From Alphaproteobacteria bacterium (lineage in GTDB: Bacteria; Pseudomonadota; Alphaproteobacteria; Sphingomonadales; Sphingomonadaceae), in assembly GCA_030430365.1 (NCBI GenBank), contig JAUIFP010000002.1, positions 1 to 64,000 of the forward strand: 64,000 bases of DNA, given 5' to 3'. The translations under genes and the position numbers were made by a program. The notes under the pieces are model-generated. The model saw nothing but the letters and a program-made list of their open reading frames with translations. It had not been told where the DNA came from and did no database searches. This document shows, in pieces, positions 44,964 to 55,119 of the stretch; the first letter of the stretch is position 1; the number at the start of each line of letters is the position of its first letter.

Positions 44964-45875
44964 ATGACTAGAACAGCGCCAAAGACAAGCAATGGGCACC
45001 GCAGTGTGCGCCGCAGAACTGCATTCGCAGCCACATCGGCCGTATTCGCCGCGGGTTCGCTGCTCTTCGCAAGCGGAGTAAGCGGCAAGGCCATTACCTT
45101 GCAGGGACCGGTTCCCGAACGTGAGATCGGCCCTGTCAGCCAGAGCGGTTTCTACCGTCTCATCGAATCCGCCAAGAACGCCAAGATCGGCCATTTGCGG
45201 ATTTACGACATCAAGGGCGTCGACGCGACGCGCAGCGGCATCCGGATTCGCGGGCAGGTCGATCGGGTCGAGATGCAGAATATCGATATCTCGCATTCGG
45301 CCGAGCCGAACAAACGGCCCCATTTGCCGATCGGGATTCATTTGCAGAACGGCAATGTCATTTCGATCGAGCGCGCCACGCTCAGCGGTTTCCAGATGGA
45401 TGTTGGTTCGGATGAATATGCCAATGGAGACGGGATCGCCGCAGAACGTGGTGTCAACTCATTGATACTTCGCGACGTTTCAGTCCGTGATAACAGCGAT
45501 GGAGGCTTCGACCTCAAGGCGAAGTCCACGCGAGGCGACAATCTTTTCGCCAGCGGCAATGGGCGTAATTACCGGATCTGGGATCGCACCAAATTCACAG
45601 CGGGGACCCTGGAAAGCGTTACGCCTTATGTGCGAGCGGGGAATTCGGGCAGCGCCCATTTCTGGGTCAAGGGCAATGACACTGGCCCTCCAAGCATCAC
45701 CATCGATCATTTGGTGGTACGCTCTGACAACACTGCTCCCATTTTCTGGGTTCAGGATGGCGGCGCCAATATCCGGATCGGCCGCTGCACACTCGATGTG
45801 CCCAAAGGGACCACATTCGTGAGAGGTGGCTCTAAGAACATCAATGTCAAAGCCGGGCCGGGCTGTTCCACCTGA
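44964..45875 (+). CDS. Secreted right-handed parallel beta-helix protein
   Basis: Hydrophobic signal AAGSLLFASGVSGKA; repeating short beta units (MQNIDISHSAE, ISIERATLSGFQMDVG, LILRDVSVRDNSDGGFDLKA, NLFASGNGRNYRIWD). Confidence 0.65.
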   Translation: MTRTAPKTSNGHRSVRRRTAFAATSAVFAAGSLLFASGVSGKAITLQGPVPEREIGPVSQSGFYRLIESAKNAKIGHLRIYDIKGVDATRSGIRIRGQVDRVEMQNIDISHSAEPNKRPHLPIGIHLQNGNVISIERATLSGFQMDVGSDEYANGDGIAAERGVNSLILRDVSVRDNSDGGFDLKAKSTRGDNLFASGNGRNYRIWDRTKFTAGTLESVTPYVRAGNSGSAHFWVKGNDTGPPSITIDHLVVRSDNTAPIFWVQDGGANIRIGRCTLDVPKGTTFVRGGSKNINVKAGPGCST

Positions 45876-45880
45876 GCTGC

Positions 45881-46756
45881 TCAGGAACGCTGCGCCGATC
45901 CTCCCATGGCGAGACGGATAAGTTCACCGGAATAGGCCGCCCAGATTCTCAGCGCCAGAATTGAGACCGGCAGTTTGCGCCGCAGCTGCACGCCCGGTGC
46001 TGACCAGATCCCGCCCCATTTGCGCAGCAAGTCAACGGCCGCGCGGCGTTGAAGGCGGATAAACCCTGCTGGGCCGGCCTGCTTATGCCAATTGCCGCCG
46101 GCAACGCGCCTTCGCTTGCCAATCAGTTCATCGGCACTGGCTCTGGCTGGATGGCGCACATGCGCTTTCTCACAATAGATCACCGGATGGCCGGCCGCCG
46201 CGATTTCTTCTGCCAACGCCCAATCGCCGCCGGATTTGAGTTCTGCATCGAAAGGGCCGACTTCCCTCAGTACCGCAGCGGGACTGGCCCAATTGGCGGT
46301 CACGCACTGGTTGCGCGAAGCCAGCGTTTGCTGGCGAAAGGCGAACAGTGAATCGAAGATGGCCGCATCAGTCATGGGGCCATCGGTGAAGGTGCTGATC
46401 CGCCCTGCGATCACCCCGGCACGTGGTTCTTGCGCCAGGGCATCGACAATGCGTTCCAGCCATTCGGGATCGGGAATGCAATCGGCATCCGTGAATGCAA
46501 CGATCTCGCCGCTGGCATGGCGAAGACCTAGGTTTCGAGCGGCATAGGAGCCGGGTGCTGTCTCGGTCAGCAATGTGCAGCCTGGAAAGGAGCGGACGAT
46601 CAACACCGTGTCGTCGGTCGAACCGTTGTCGATCACCAGAACCTGCGTCAGCTCCGCCGGATAGGTTTGCGCCTCGATTGCTCGCAGGCATTTCCCAATC
46701 GTGGCTTGTCCATTCCAGACAGGTATGATCACCGAAACGCTCGGTTGTTCCGACAT
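45881..46756 (-). CDS. Family 2 glycosyltransferase
   Basis: VSVIIPVWNGQATIGKCLRAIEAQTYPAELTQVLVIDNGSTDDT; EIVAFTDADCIPDPEWLER. Confidence 0.93.
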   Translation of the reverse strand: MSEQPSVSVIIPVWNGQATIGKCLRAIEAQTYPAELTQVLVIDNGSTDDTVLIVRSFPGCTLLTETAPGSYAARNLGLRHASGEIVAFTDADCIPDPEWLERIVDALAQEPRAGVIAGRISTFTDGPMTDAAIFDSLFAFRQQTLASRNQCVTANWASPAAVLREVGPFDAELKSGGDWALAEEIAAAGHPVIYCEKAHVRHPARASADELIGKRRRVAGGNWHKQAGPAGFIRLQRRAAVDLLRKWGGIWSAPGVQLRRKLPVSILALRIWAAYSGELIRLAMGGSAQRS

Positions 46757-46911
46757 CTTGGCTCGCTAGAAGTTTGTCCGGGTTGCGAGTTCTATCAGGT
46801 TGGGATCGCAGGTCGAGCCCGATGCAACGGTTCGTCCCGCAATTGCGTCAGATCGGGATATAGTATGTTGCGCTGCAACCAAAGCATTGCGCACGTTGTT
46901 GTATAGGCGAT

Positions 46912-47820
46912 ATGCCCCGTGACGTAATGCAGAACTGCTATTTTATCTTGTCCTTGAAATCCTCTGGGTCGAGCATCGTTCAGCGCAAGCTTGCGGAGTT
47001 CCCCGGCATGCAGCCTTTGACGGCCACCATGCATAGCGAGAGCGAGACGCTGTTCTGGACCAAAGCCGCGTCCATGCTCGGCCTCCCGCAGAACCAAATG
47101 GAAAATAGCGAGGTTCCGATGTCCGCGCAGAGGGCCGAACAGTCGCTACGGTCCTTTCTGCGTCAAAACGGTCTGCCTGATGATATGCCGCTGAAGTCCG
47201 AAAGCGACTTCTTCGCCGCATTTTCCGCCCTGGTGAAGCGGTTGCCTGGCCATTTCGTGGAGAAGACGCCGCACCACCTCTACCAGCCCAGCTGCATTGC
47301 CCTGATGGAGCGCTATGCCAATCAGAGCCAATCTGCCGGAATTCACTGTCATTTCATCGGCCTTGTCCGAAATCCGATCGATACGCTGTACAGCAGCTGG
47401 CGGCGCTTCGGCGTGCGGCCGTCACGCGAAGCTAAGCACTGGCTTACGGCCTACCGCGAATTGCGCGCTCTGTCCGAACGCAGCGAGGATGTGCACATCA
47501 TACGTTACGAGGATCTGGTTTCCGGCCGGGCGGATTTGTCCCATCTGACAAGCATCGAGCCTCGAGAAAACGAAGGAGAACGATTTGTCAGCAGTTCGGT
47601 GCAAAAATGGCGCAGCGATCCGAAGTTCAGTTATCAATTGTCGGATGAGTGCCGCGAACTTGCGCTGGACTATGGCTATGACGAAGAAGAGCTCAGCAAC
47701 GACAATTGCCGTCCGTGGCCGATCACCAATGAGATTCGTGCGGGCGCATGGCAGTGCTTTTCACGGTTGCCGTTTGCCTGGCAGTCACGGGCCAAGCAAG
47801 TCGCTAAGCGGTTCCTGTAG
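46912..47820 (+). CDS. Sulfotransferase family protein
   Basis: 5'-PSB-like loop FILSLKSSGSSIVQRKL; 3'-PB-like FIGLVRNPIDTLYSSWRRFG; YEDLVSG. Confidence 0.78.
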   Translation: MPRDVMQNCYFILSLKSSGSSIVQRKLAEFPGMQPLTATMHSESETLFWTKAASMLGLPQNQMENSEVPMSAQRAEQSLRSFLRQNGLPDDMPLKSESDFFAAFSALVKRLPGHFVEKTPHHLYQPSCIALMERYANQSQSAGIHCHFIGLVRNPIDTLYSSWRRFGVRPSREAKHWLTAYRELRALSERSEDVHIIRYEDLVSGRADLSHLTSIEPRENEGERFVSSSVQKWRSDPKFSYQLSDECRELALDYGYDEEELSNDNCRPWPITNEIRAGAWQCFSRLPFAWQSRAKQVAKRFL

Positions 47821-47945
47821 TCGGTCTTTGCCGAGATGATCATCACTTCCCGAATGCGAACTGCAGACCGGCCAATTGTGCCCAGTGCCTTGCATTGCCG
47901 CTGTGCCAGCGCGCTCGCCCTTTGCTGCGACAGACAATTCCGCTG

Positions 47946-49061
47946 ATGACATCGAGCAAGCCTATCCGGATCGCAGTGATTGGTCTGCGCGGCATCCCAG
48001 GTATCATGGGCGGTGTCGAAACGCATTGTGAGGAATTGCTTCCCCGCATCGCGGCAAAGGCGACCGACTTCGAAATCGAGATCTACGGCCGCGCGCCCTA
48101 TATGGGCAGGGAAGAGAAGGAAGTGGGCGGGGTGCGTGTCGTGCCGTTGCCCTCGTCGACCGGAAAATCGACTGAAGCTTTCGTATCAACGTTGCTCGCC
48201 GTGCTCCACGCGCGGCGCAGGCGTGCCGATCTCGTCCATATCCACGCGATCGGGCCCGGCCTCCTCGTTCCATTGGCGCGGCTTCTGGGCATGCCGGTCA
48301 TACTGACGCATCACGGCGCGGACTATAATCGTGCCAAGTGGAACGGATTTGCCAAACGCATGCTCAGGCTTGGCGAAAATATGGGCGTGCGTTTCGCAAA
48401 GCGCGTCATATGTGTGTCGCCATCCCTACGTGACAATCTGGCCCAGCGCCTCCCCAAGCGAGCGGATCGCCTGCAATTCGTCCCCAATGGCGCCGCCACG
48501 ATCCCGCAGCCGGAGAGGCCTGACGCGGAGATATTGGATGAAATGGGGCTGGTGCAGGGCAACTTTCTCTTGGCCGTGGCGCGGCTGGTGCCCGAAAAGG
48601 GGCTGGACTACCTGATCGATGCCCACAAGAACGCCCCAAATGCACCGCCATTGGTCATAGCCGGGGCGGAGCAGCATCAGGATGGGCATGCCGACCTGCT
48701 CCGGCGCAAGGCGGATGATCGCGTCATCTTCGCCGGAGCATTGCCGCGTGACCGGCTGGGCGTTCTCTACCGCAATTGCGGTCTCTTCGTGATGCCATCG
48801 TACCATGAAGGACTGCCGATTGCTGCACTGGAGGCGATGGGCAGCAAGGCGCCCATCCTTCTCAGCGATATTCAGCCCAATCTTGATCTCGGGCTGCCTC
48901 CGGGCAACTACTTCCCGGTCGGAGACGCGGCGGCGCTGGCGGAGGCCATAAACGGTCCCCTGGATCGCTTCGATACCAGTGGAACGACCGCGAACGCTCA
49001 GTTCGACTGGGACGCGATTGCCGCGCGTACTGCAGAGATTTACCGGGAAGTCGCCGGCTGA
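47946..49061 (+). CDS. GT4-type glycosyltransferase
   Basis: IAVIGLRGIPGIMGGVETHCEELLPRI; VARLVPEKGLDYLIDA; VMPSYHEGLPIAALEAMGSKAPILLSD. Confidence 0.93.
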   Translation: MTSSKPIRIAVIGLRGIPGIMGGVETHCEELLPRIAAKATDFEIEIYGRAPYMGREEKEVGGVRVVPLPSSTGKSTEAFVSTLLAVLHARRRRADLVHIHAIGPGLLVPLARLLGMPVILTHHGADYNRAKWNGFAKRMLRLGENMGVRFAKRVICVSPSLRDNLAQRLPKRADRLQFVPNGAATIPQPERPDAEILDEMGLVQGNFLLAVARLVPEKGLDYLIDAHKNAPNAPPLVIAGAEQHQDGHADLLRRKADDRVIFAGALPRDRLGVLYRNCGLFVMPSYHEGLPIAALEAMGSKAPILLSDIQPNLDLGLPPGNYFPVGDAAALAEAINGPLDRFDTSGTTANAQFDWDAIAARTAEIYREVAG

Positions 49062-49104
49062 GCTTCCGCAAGACGGGTGCGGCCGATGATGCGCGAATAG
49101 CCGC

Positions 49105-50316
49105 TTAGCTGTTCAATTGTTCGAATTCGGTGATCCGGTTGCGCTTGTATTCCACCGCGATGTTGGATTTGGCTGCTGCACTGACCGGGAAGCCGCCCGG
49201 AAGGTCTTTCGCGGATTTCCAGCCCATCACATGGCAATAATCGCGGTTCCCGCAAATGTCGTCCATCGCCTGCTTCTGTTCGCTACGGCTCATCTCCGCA
49301 TTCAGCAGCACGATATAGACGCCGCCGTTGGGATGGGAGGACCGCAGCTCGTAAGGGGGCAAGGGCTTCATATTCAGGCCAGCCACCATGAAGTCGGAAG
49401 GTGATGCGACAAGTTGGTTGCTTGCATCCGTGTGCGCGTCATCGCCCACGACCAGGACTTCCTCGCCGTCCTGATGGGCCAGATCGGCAAAAGAGAATTC
49501 ACCGATCGCCGGTTCGTTGCCACGATATCTTTGTGAAAAGCCGCGGCTCGTGCCCATGCCTCCCTTCCACTGGAAGAACAGGTGGGTCTGCACGGCGGCG
49601 ACCTTGTCCAGGCTTGCGCTCCAATCCGGGTGGACCCAATCGGTATGGTAATGCGTTGCTAGGCCGACTTTCGAAAAGACAGCGCCCCGCAGGGCCTCTT
49701 CCGCCACCTTTTCAGCGGCATGGACGGCTTGCATGCTGTAGCGCCGCTGCAATGAACCATCACAGGTGAAAGTGAACTGGCAGCCCGTTACGCGCTCGAT
49801 CCCCTGAGAGACAACGCCGCAAACCGTATTCGGGAATACCGGGTGGCGGACGCGGTTGAGAATGACTTGGGCAACGGCGCGCTGGCCTTCAACGTCATGA
49901 CCGGCTTCATAGAGCTGCGCCATCGCAAGACATGCACGTGCCCGTTCCCAATCGCGGTCCGAACCGCGCCAGGAAAAGGCCTTGGCCTGGTGCAATTTTC
50001 CCGAAGCGAATGGGATGGAATTGTTCAGCGCGGTCGCAGTTTGCCGAGCGGCCTGATCACGATCTGAATCAGACGACAAGGCCGCGCCGTCCGGCCCCAA
50101 ATTCGCCAGTTGGAGGGTCGCTGGAGGAACCGAAGCGTCTATCTTGCTCTCTTCGTCCCGCTGGAACGCTGCGCTGGCATCGCCAGGTGCCATTGCGAAA
50201 GCCAGCAGCGCAGAGCCAATCACTAGGATCAGCAAATAGGGCATGATGCTGATCACCGTCCACGCGGCCGAAGATGGCAAGTTCGCAAAGCGGAGGTTCT
50301 TGGGCTGACCGGTCAT
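49105..50316 (-). CDS. Cell wall hydrolase (SleB/Hydrolase_2-like)
   Basis: ACLAMAQLYEAGHDVEGQRAVAQVILNRVRHPVFPNTVCGVVSQGIERVTGCQFTFTCDG; ATHYHTDWVHPDWS. Start placed at MTGQPKN. Confidence 0.85.
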   Translation of the reverse strand: MTGQPKNLRFANLPSSAAWTVISIMPYLLILVIGSALLAFAMAPGDASAAFQRDEESKIDASVPPATLQLANLGPDGAALSSDSDRDQAARQTATALNNSIPFASGKLHQAKAFSWRGSDRDWERARACLAMAQLYEAGHDVEGQRAVAQVILNRVRHPVFPNTVCGVVSQGIERVTGCQFTFTCDGSLQRRYSMQAVHAAEKVAEEALRGAVFSKVGLATHYHTDWVHPDWSASLDKVAAVQTHLFFQWKGGMGTSRGFSQRYRGNEPAIGEFSFADLAHQDGEEVLVVGDDAHTDASNQLVASPSDFMVAGLNMKPLPPYELRSSHPNGGVYIVLLNAEMSRSEQKQAMDDICGNRDYCHVMGWKSAKDLPGGFPVSAAAKSNIAVEYKRNRITEFEQLNS

Positions 50317-50553
50317 ACTGCGATGCAGCATACGGGACGCACACCGATTCGAATAGTTAATTTCTCGTTGATCGCTTGTCCCGCACCTTGTTGGAGAGGC
50401 CTTGGCGGCCAGCGCATTCCGTGTCGTAAAGTGGCCAAATTTGGGCTGCGAAGGCGCTGTCATCGAAGACCGACAAATGCTTAGCGCGGCTTTCTCTATC
50501 CAGGCGAAGAAGAAAAAACGTGTGAAACAAGGGCTTCTGGCTACGTTTGACAT

Positions 50554-50784
50554 ATGATATGCAGTAAAAAAAGAATTCACGTTGTGCCGGAGAGGTTGTT
50601 CGGAGGGGTCGCAGTGAAAAGAGAAGTGTTCGATGTGGGAAAGGTGCAGCCGATCGATGCGGTCGGTTTCTGTCCAGCCATCTATGAGGGCGGTATGGAG
50701 TCTTTCGTACGGGTTGTTTCCAGAATAGCCGGTATCATCGCACTGCCAGTTGCGATTATCGGGTTGATCTGGGTCCTGAGCTGA
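50554..50784 (+). CDS. Small hypothetical protein with C-terminal transmembrane segment
   Basis: 76-aa ORF ending VSRIAGIIALPVAIIGLIWVLS; start may be ATG 50695-50700 region; no recognised family. Confidence 0.3.
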   Translation: MICSKKRIHVVPERLFGGVAVKREVFDVGKVQPIDAVGFCPAIYEGGMESFVRVVSRIAGIIALPVAIIGLIWVLS

Positions 50785-51272
50785 CCTCCATTTTCGCCAT
50801 TCCGCATTAGAGCAACGGAAGCCATTGATTCGGGGTCGCTCCGGCTCCCGGCGCCTATCTGTCGTTGGAATTCGGCAGGCTGTGCTTTTTTTGCGAACTC
50901 CAAACCGTCCCTCGAACGCCCTCTTCGGGCGTATTTGCGCGGGCCTAAATCGTCTGCGCAGGCGATATTGAAGAGGGCTTTCTGAGCCTCCCGGCCGAAT
51001 GCGGCTTTCTAAAATTATCTATTTAATTCAGTTAGTTAATTTCCTATGAGTAACGCGTCGGCCATTGTCTTTCGATGGCTTTGTCCGCTGTTGCCCGTTC
51101 AGATAGGCAGCCTCAGCTCAAGCGGACACTGCCGAAAACCGCTCCATTCCGGCACAGAACTAAGCCTTTCGGGCTATTGGACCATCAAGGGTCTTGAGAT
51201 AATAAAAGATCGCATCCGTGCCGTATGCGATGACGTCTAACCGGCCCCAAGGCCTGCCTTATCGCGGGAAGC

Positions 51273-52676
51273 GTGAGCATGAACAAGCGGTTCCAAGCGA
51301 ACAGAGCAACAATCGGTATCGATTCACCTTTCAACGTGACTGTTCAGTCCAAGACCGGACTGCGTCTGCGTATGTACGGTTACTTCCTGCTGATGGACGT
51401 CGCGTCCATTTTTGGCGGGTTTCTGGTGGCCAGCCTATTCATCAACTCGTCGAAGTCGTTCATCGAGGGGCTTAGCTCTGCCACGATCTTCGCTGTCATC
51501 TATCTCTTCGGTGCCTTCTCGGGGAACCTGTACAACAGGACCGCACTCGAAACACCGCGGAGAAACTTCTACAAGGCCGTAAATTATTTTCTGATCGCGA
51601 CGCTATCGACCGGATTGATCCTGGTCGTTGCGCGGCCACCATCCTTTCTCTTCGACATTCGCCACATCCTGGGGGCCGGTTTCGCCGCGATCCCGTTTGC
51701 TCTCTTCAGGCATTTCTACGCGCAGTACATCACAAGTTTGCCGATCGGTGTCGTGCTCAACACCTTGCTGATTGTGGATGACGAAGACGTGGGCTTCCAT
51801 GGGGCTGAGCATTACACCCACATGGACAAGATCGGCATTTCATTGCAGCTGGACAATCCCGGCATGCTGGAAGCGATTGGCGTGTTGATAGCAAATTTCG
51901 ATCGCGTGGTTGTATCCTGTTCTCGCGAGCGCAGACCATCCTGGACGCTGTTGCTGCGTGCGGCGAATATCCAGGGCGAGTTCGTTGAGACGACACCGCA
52001 TGCGGAAGAGGTGATCGGCGTTGCGGAATTTTGCGGCTGGCCGACGCGCGTTGTTTCCGAAGGGCCGCTCAATCTTGCTGACCGGGCCAAGAAACGAATG
52101 CTCGATCTTGCCTTGACCGTTCCGCTTCTGGTCATCCTGGCGCCGCTGCTGGCCATCACGGCGATTGCCATCAAGCTTGAATCCCGTGGGCCAGTGCTCT
52201 TCCGCCAAGACCGGCTCGGTAGAGGCAATCGCCTCTTCAAGATCCTGAAGTTTCGGAGCATGCGCGTTGAGGACAGCGACGAACGCGGTGACCGCTCGAC
52301 CAGTCGCTATGATGAGCGGATTACCCGGGTAGGTCGCTTTATTCGCAAGACCAGCATCGATGAGCTGCCGCAATTGATCAACGTGCTCTTGGGCGACATG
52401 AGTCTGGTCGGGCCGCGTCCTCACGCTTTGGGTTCAACAGCGGAAGAGAAGCTGTTCTGGCAAATCGACAAGCGGTATTGGCTGCGTCACGCCTTGAAAC
52501 CCGGAATTACCGGCCTTGCGCAGGTGCGCGGATTCAGAGGAGCGACCGAGAGCAAAACCGATCTTACGGACCGGTTGGCGGCCGACCTGGAATATCTCAA
52601 TAACTGGAACATGGTTGCGGAAATCGGGATACTCTTCCGCACTGTGGCCGTGCTGTTCCACAGGAACGCTTACTAG
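51273..52676 (+). CDS. Polyprenyl-phosphate sugar phosphotransferase (priming glycosyltransferase, WcaJ/WbaP type)
   Basis: N-terminal hydrophobic segments; [99 protein letters not shown]. Confidence 0.95.
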   Translation: MSMNKRFQANRATIGIDSPFNVTVQSKTGLRLRMYGYFLLMDVASIFGGFLVASLFINSSKSFIEGLSSATIFAVIYLFGAFSGNLYNRTALETPRRNFYKAVNYFLIATLSTGLILVVARPPSFLFDIRHILGAGFAAIPFALFRHFYAQYITSLPIGVVLNTLLIVDDEDVGFHGAEHYTHMDKIGISLQLDNPGMLEAIGVLIANFDRVVVSCSRERRPSWTLLLRAANIQGEFVETTPHAEEVIGVAEFCGWPTRVVSEGPLNLADRAKKRMLDLALTVPLLVILAPLLAITAIAIKLESRGPVLFRQDRLGRGNRLFKILKFRSMRVEDSDERGDRSTSRYDERITRVGRFIRKTSIDELPQLINVLLGDMSLVGPRPHALGSTAEEKLFWQIDKRYWLRHALKPGITGLAQVRGFRGATESKTDLTDRLAADLEYLNNWNMVAEIGILFRTVAVLFHRNAY

Positions 52677-52721
52677 TCGCCGGCTGCCCGAGCGTTGGGA
52701 TTGGTTTGCCGGGCAAGCCGG

Positions 52722-53369
52722 TCAGAAATAGCGTTCGCCGATCCGCAATTGATCACCGGGATGGACGAGGATGTCGCTATCGATTGCAACGCGGATTTCC
52801 TTGTCGAAACCTTTTCGCCAGAGAAATGCGTATGTCTCGTTCGCCCGGTAGGAAAAACCGCCCGCGATCGCGACCGCCTGCAGCACCGTGACACTGTCCT
52901 TTATGGTGTAGCGGCCGGGATTTTCGACTTCGCCGACGATGGAAAAAGGTTCTGCGGTGCGTAGTTCGATAGTCACTTGCGGCTGAGCAAGATAACCATC
53001 GGAAAGCCGGTCGATCATCGACAGCCGCAACTGTTCGGGTGTCCGGTCTCGGGCGGGGATTCTACCAAGAAGAGGAAACGAAATGTCTCCCTGGTCATCC
53101 AACGCGTAAACGCCGTTGAGCTGTTCTTCGCCGAATACGGAAATATAGACTTCGTCGCCCGGCGCCAGCAGCTGCGCGGTCTGTACCCCCGGGAACTGTT
53201 CGTTGGTGTAGGCCGTTGGAATTGTGCACGAAGCACCCAGAAAAGCTACAGCGATCCCGGCCGCCCGAATGGAATTACGCACTGAGAAACACTCCTTTTC
53301 GCCCAGGCGGGATACGGTGCGACCATAACGAGATGAACACCGTTTCGTATCACAACAACTCAATTGCAA
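52722..53369 (-). CDS. Polysaccharide export protein (Wza-like)
   Basis: LLAPGDEVYISVFGEEQLNGVYALDDQGDISFPLLGRIPARDRTPEQL; FSIVGEVENPGRYTIKDSVTVLQAVAIAGGF; lipoprotein-like AFLGASC. Start probably downstream (GTG, VRNSIRAAG). Confidence 0.9.
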   Translation of the reverse strand: MQLSCCDTKRCSSRYGRTVSRLGEKECFSVRNSIRAAGIAVAFLGASCTIPTAYTNEQFPGVQTAQLLAPGDEVYISVFGEEQLNGVYALDDQGDISFPLLGRIPARDRTPEQLRLSMIDRLSDGYLAQPQVTIELRTAEPFSIVGEVENPGRYTIKDSVTVLQAVAIAGGFSYRANETYAFLWRKGFDKEIRVAIDSDILVHPGDQLRIGERYF

Positions 53370-53450
53370 GAAGCCTATCCTGGCTTCCTGCCGAAGTGCG
53401 GCAAAATTGCTTCTCCTTTTTCATGGCCTGGCAAGATAGGGTGTTCGGCA

Positions 53451-54584
53451 ATGCATAAAAGTCGAATACTGTTCGTTATCAATTCGCTTGCCGGAGGCGG
53501 AGCGGAGCGGGTTTTCAGCCGCATACTTCAGGAATCGGTGGGACGCAGTGAAGAATACGAAATCGCCGTCGCTTTGCTCGATCAAGATCCGCCCGCTTAT
53601 GAGTTGCCGGAGCAATTCAGGCATTTCCAGTTGGACGCGCGGCATAGCCTGATCCGCAGCCTCGTTTCGCTGCGCAAGGTCATCGACGAGTTCGATCCGG
53701 ATCTGGGCGTAGCTTTTCTTACGCGGGCAAATCTCGCGGCAACAGGGCTCATGCGGCTCAAGGGGCGTCCCTCCATCATCAGTGAGCGGGTCAACACGGC
53801 CGCGCATTTGTCGACCGGCCGCCTGGCAGGCGTGACGCGGGCAATGGTTAAGTTCGGTTACCCGATGGCGAACGAGATATTGGCGGTGTCGGAAGGGGTG
53901 CGGCAGGGATTGATCGAAGATTTCGCGATTTCGCCCGATAAGATCAGCGTTTTCTATAATCCTGTCGACACGCAGAGTATCGCCGAAAGTGCCAAGGCTG
54001 CAGCCGATTTCGATGTGCGCGCCAGCGATATTGTTGCGATGGGGCGCCTTGTCCCGAACAAGAACTTTGCGCTTGCCATTAGCGCATTTGCGCGGAGTGG
54101 CTGGCAAGGACGCTTGGTGATCCTGGGCGAGGGGCCGCTGCGCGAGGATTTGAATGCGCTGGCGGAAGAATTGGGCGTTGCGGACCGTGTCTGCCTGCCG
54201 GGCTTCGTTGCCAACCCATATGCGGTTCTTGCGCGCGCAGCTCTCTTTCTCTTGAGCTCCAATGCGGAAGGGTTTCCGAATGCGCTGGTCGAAGCGATGG
54301 CCCTGGGCTTGCCTTGCGTCGCGACCGATTGTCGCTCTGGCCCTGCGGAGATCCTTCGGGCGGCGCAGCCGGCATTTGGCGGGGTCGAGGAAGGGGTAGG
54401 GGGGCTGCTCGTCCCCTGTAATGACGTATCGGCAATGGCTGAAGCAATCGACGCTTTGAGCGATCCTCAGCGCGCTGCGCAATTCACGCAGTCGGGGCTC
54501 GAGCGGGTACAGGACTTTTCCGTTGCGCGCTGCGTTGAATCGCTTTGGCAGGCCGTAGAGCGTCAGCTACCGAGTGAACGATAG
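53451..54584 (+). CDS. GT4-type glycosyltransferase
   Basis: RILFVINSLAGGGAERVFSRIL; AMGRLVPNKNFALAISAFA; LSSNAEGFPNALVEAMALGLPCVATDCRSGPAEIL. Confidence 0.94.
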   Translation: MHKSRILFVINSLAGGGAERVFSRILQESVGRSEEYEIAVALLDQDPPAYELPEQFRHFQLDARHSLIRSLVSLRKVIDEFDPDLGVAFLTRANLAATGLMRLKGRPSIISERVNTAAHLSTGRLAGVTRAMVKFGYPMANEILAVSEGVRQGLIEDFAISPDKISVFYNPVDTQSIAESAKAAADFDVRASDIVAMGRLVPNKNFALAISAFARSGWQGRLVILGEGPLREDLNALAEELGVADRVCLPGFVANPYAVLARAALFLLSSNAEGFPNALVEAMALGLPCVATDCRSGPAEILRAAQPAFGGVEEGVGGLLVPCNDVSAMAEAIDALSDPQRAAQFTQSGLERVQDFSVARCVESLWQAVERQLPSER

Positions 54585-54597
54585 GCAGAGCGTTTGC

Positions 54598-54939
54598 TCA
54601 GCCGAATATCGATATCGCCGAGGCGATTATCGCAGCCCAACCGATCAACGAACTGCCGACGATGATTGCCACACGCAGCGCACCCGGCAACAGGTGTTCA
54701 TTATGGCTGTCCTGCCCGGGGTATGACTGCAAAATCGCGCTCTCCAGGGCGAGTTGCTGTTGCCGTGCTGGTGAAAAACTATCAGTTGCAGGAAAAGACG
54801 CAACATCAACATTGCGAAGCGCCCGCGGTTGTGCACTGGCTATTCCAGTTGCGTTGCGATCTCGCGCAGTCGCGGCGTGGCCGGCATTCGCCGGTCGGCT
54901 AGCAGTCGCTGGCGCCATGGCCGCCTGAATATTCGACAT
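54598..54939 (-). CDS. Hypothetical protein with C-terminal transmembrane segment
   Basis: 113-aa ORF ending LRVAIIVGSSLIGWAAIIASAISIFG; fills the gap between convergent/divergent EPS genes; no family recognised. Confidence 0.4.
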   Translation of the reverse strand: MSNIQAAMAPATASRPANAGHAATARDRNATGIASAQPRALRNVDVASFPATDSFSPARQQQLALESAILQSYPGQDSHNEHLLPGALRVAIIVGSSLIGWAAIIASAISIFG

Positions 54940-55119
54940 TTCCGTTCCCCTGTGTCCGGAGACTTTTGATAGCGGGCCAAGGTTAAGAGAAGATTTTGTT
55001 TTGACTGAAATTCGGGGCAGCGGTAGATTTACTTCTGTCAGCGGACGAAGATTTCGCCGGCCATATTCAAAATCAATTGCTAGCGCACAACGGCGTCTGC
55101 CACAGCCTTGGGACGATCA

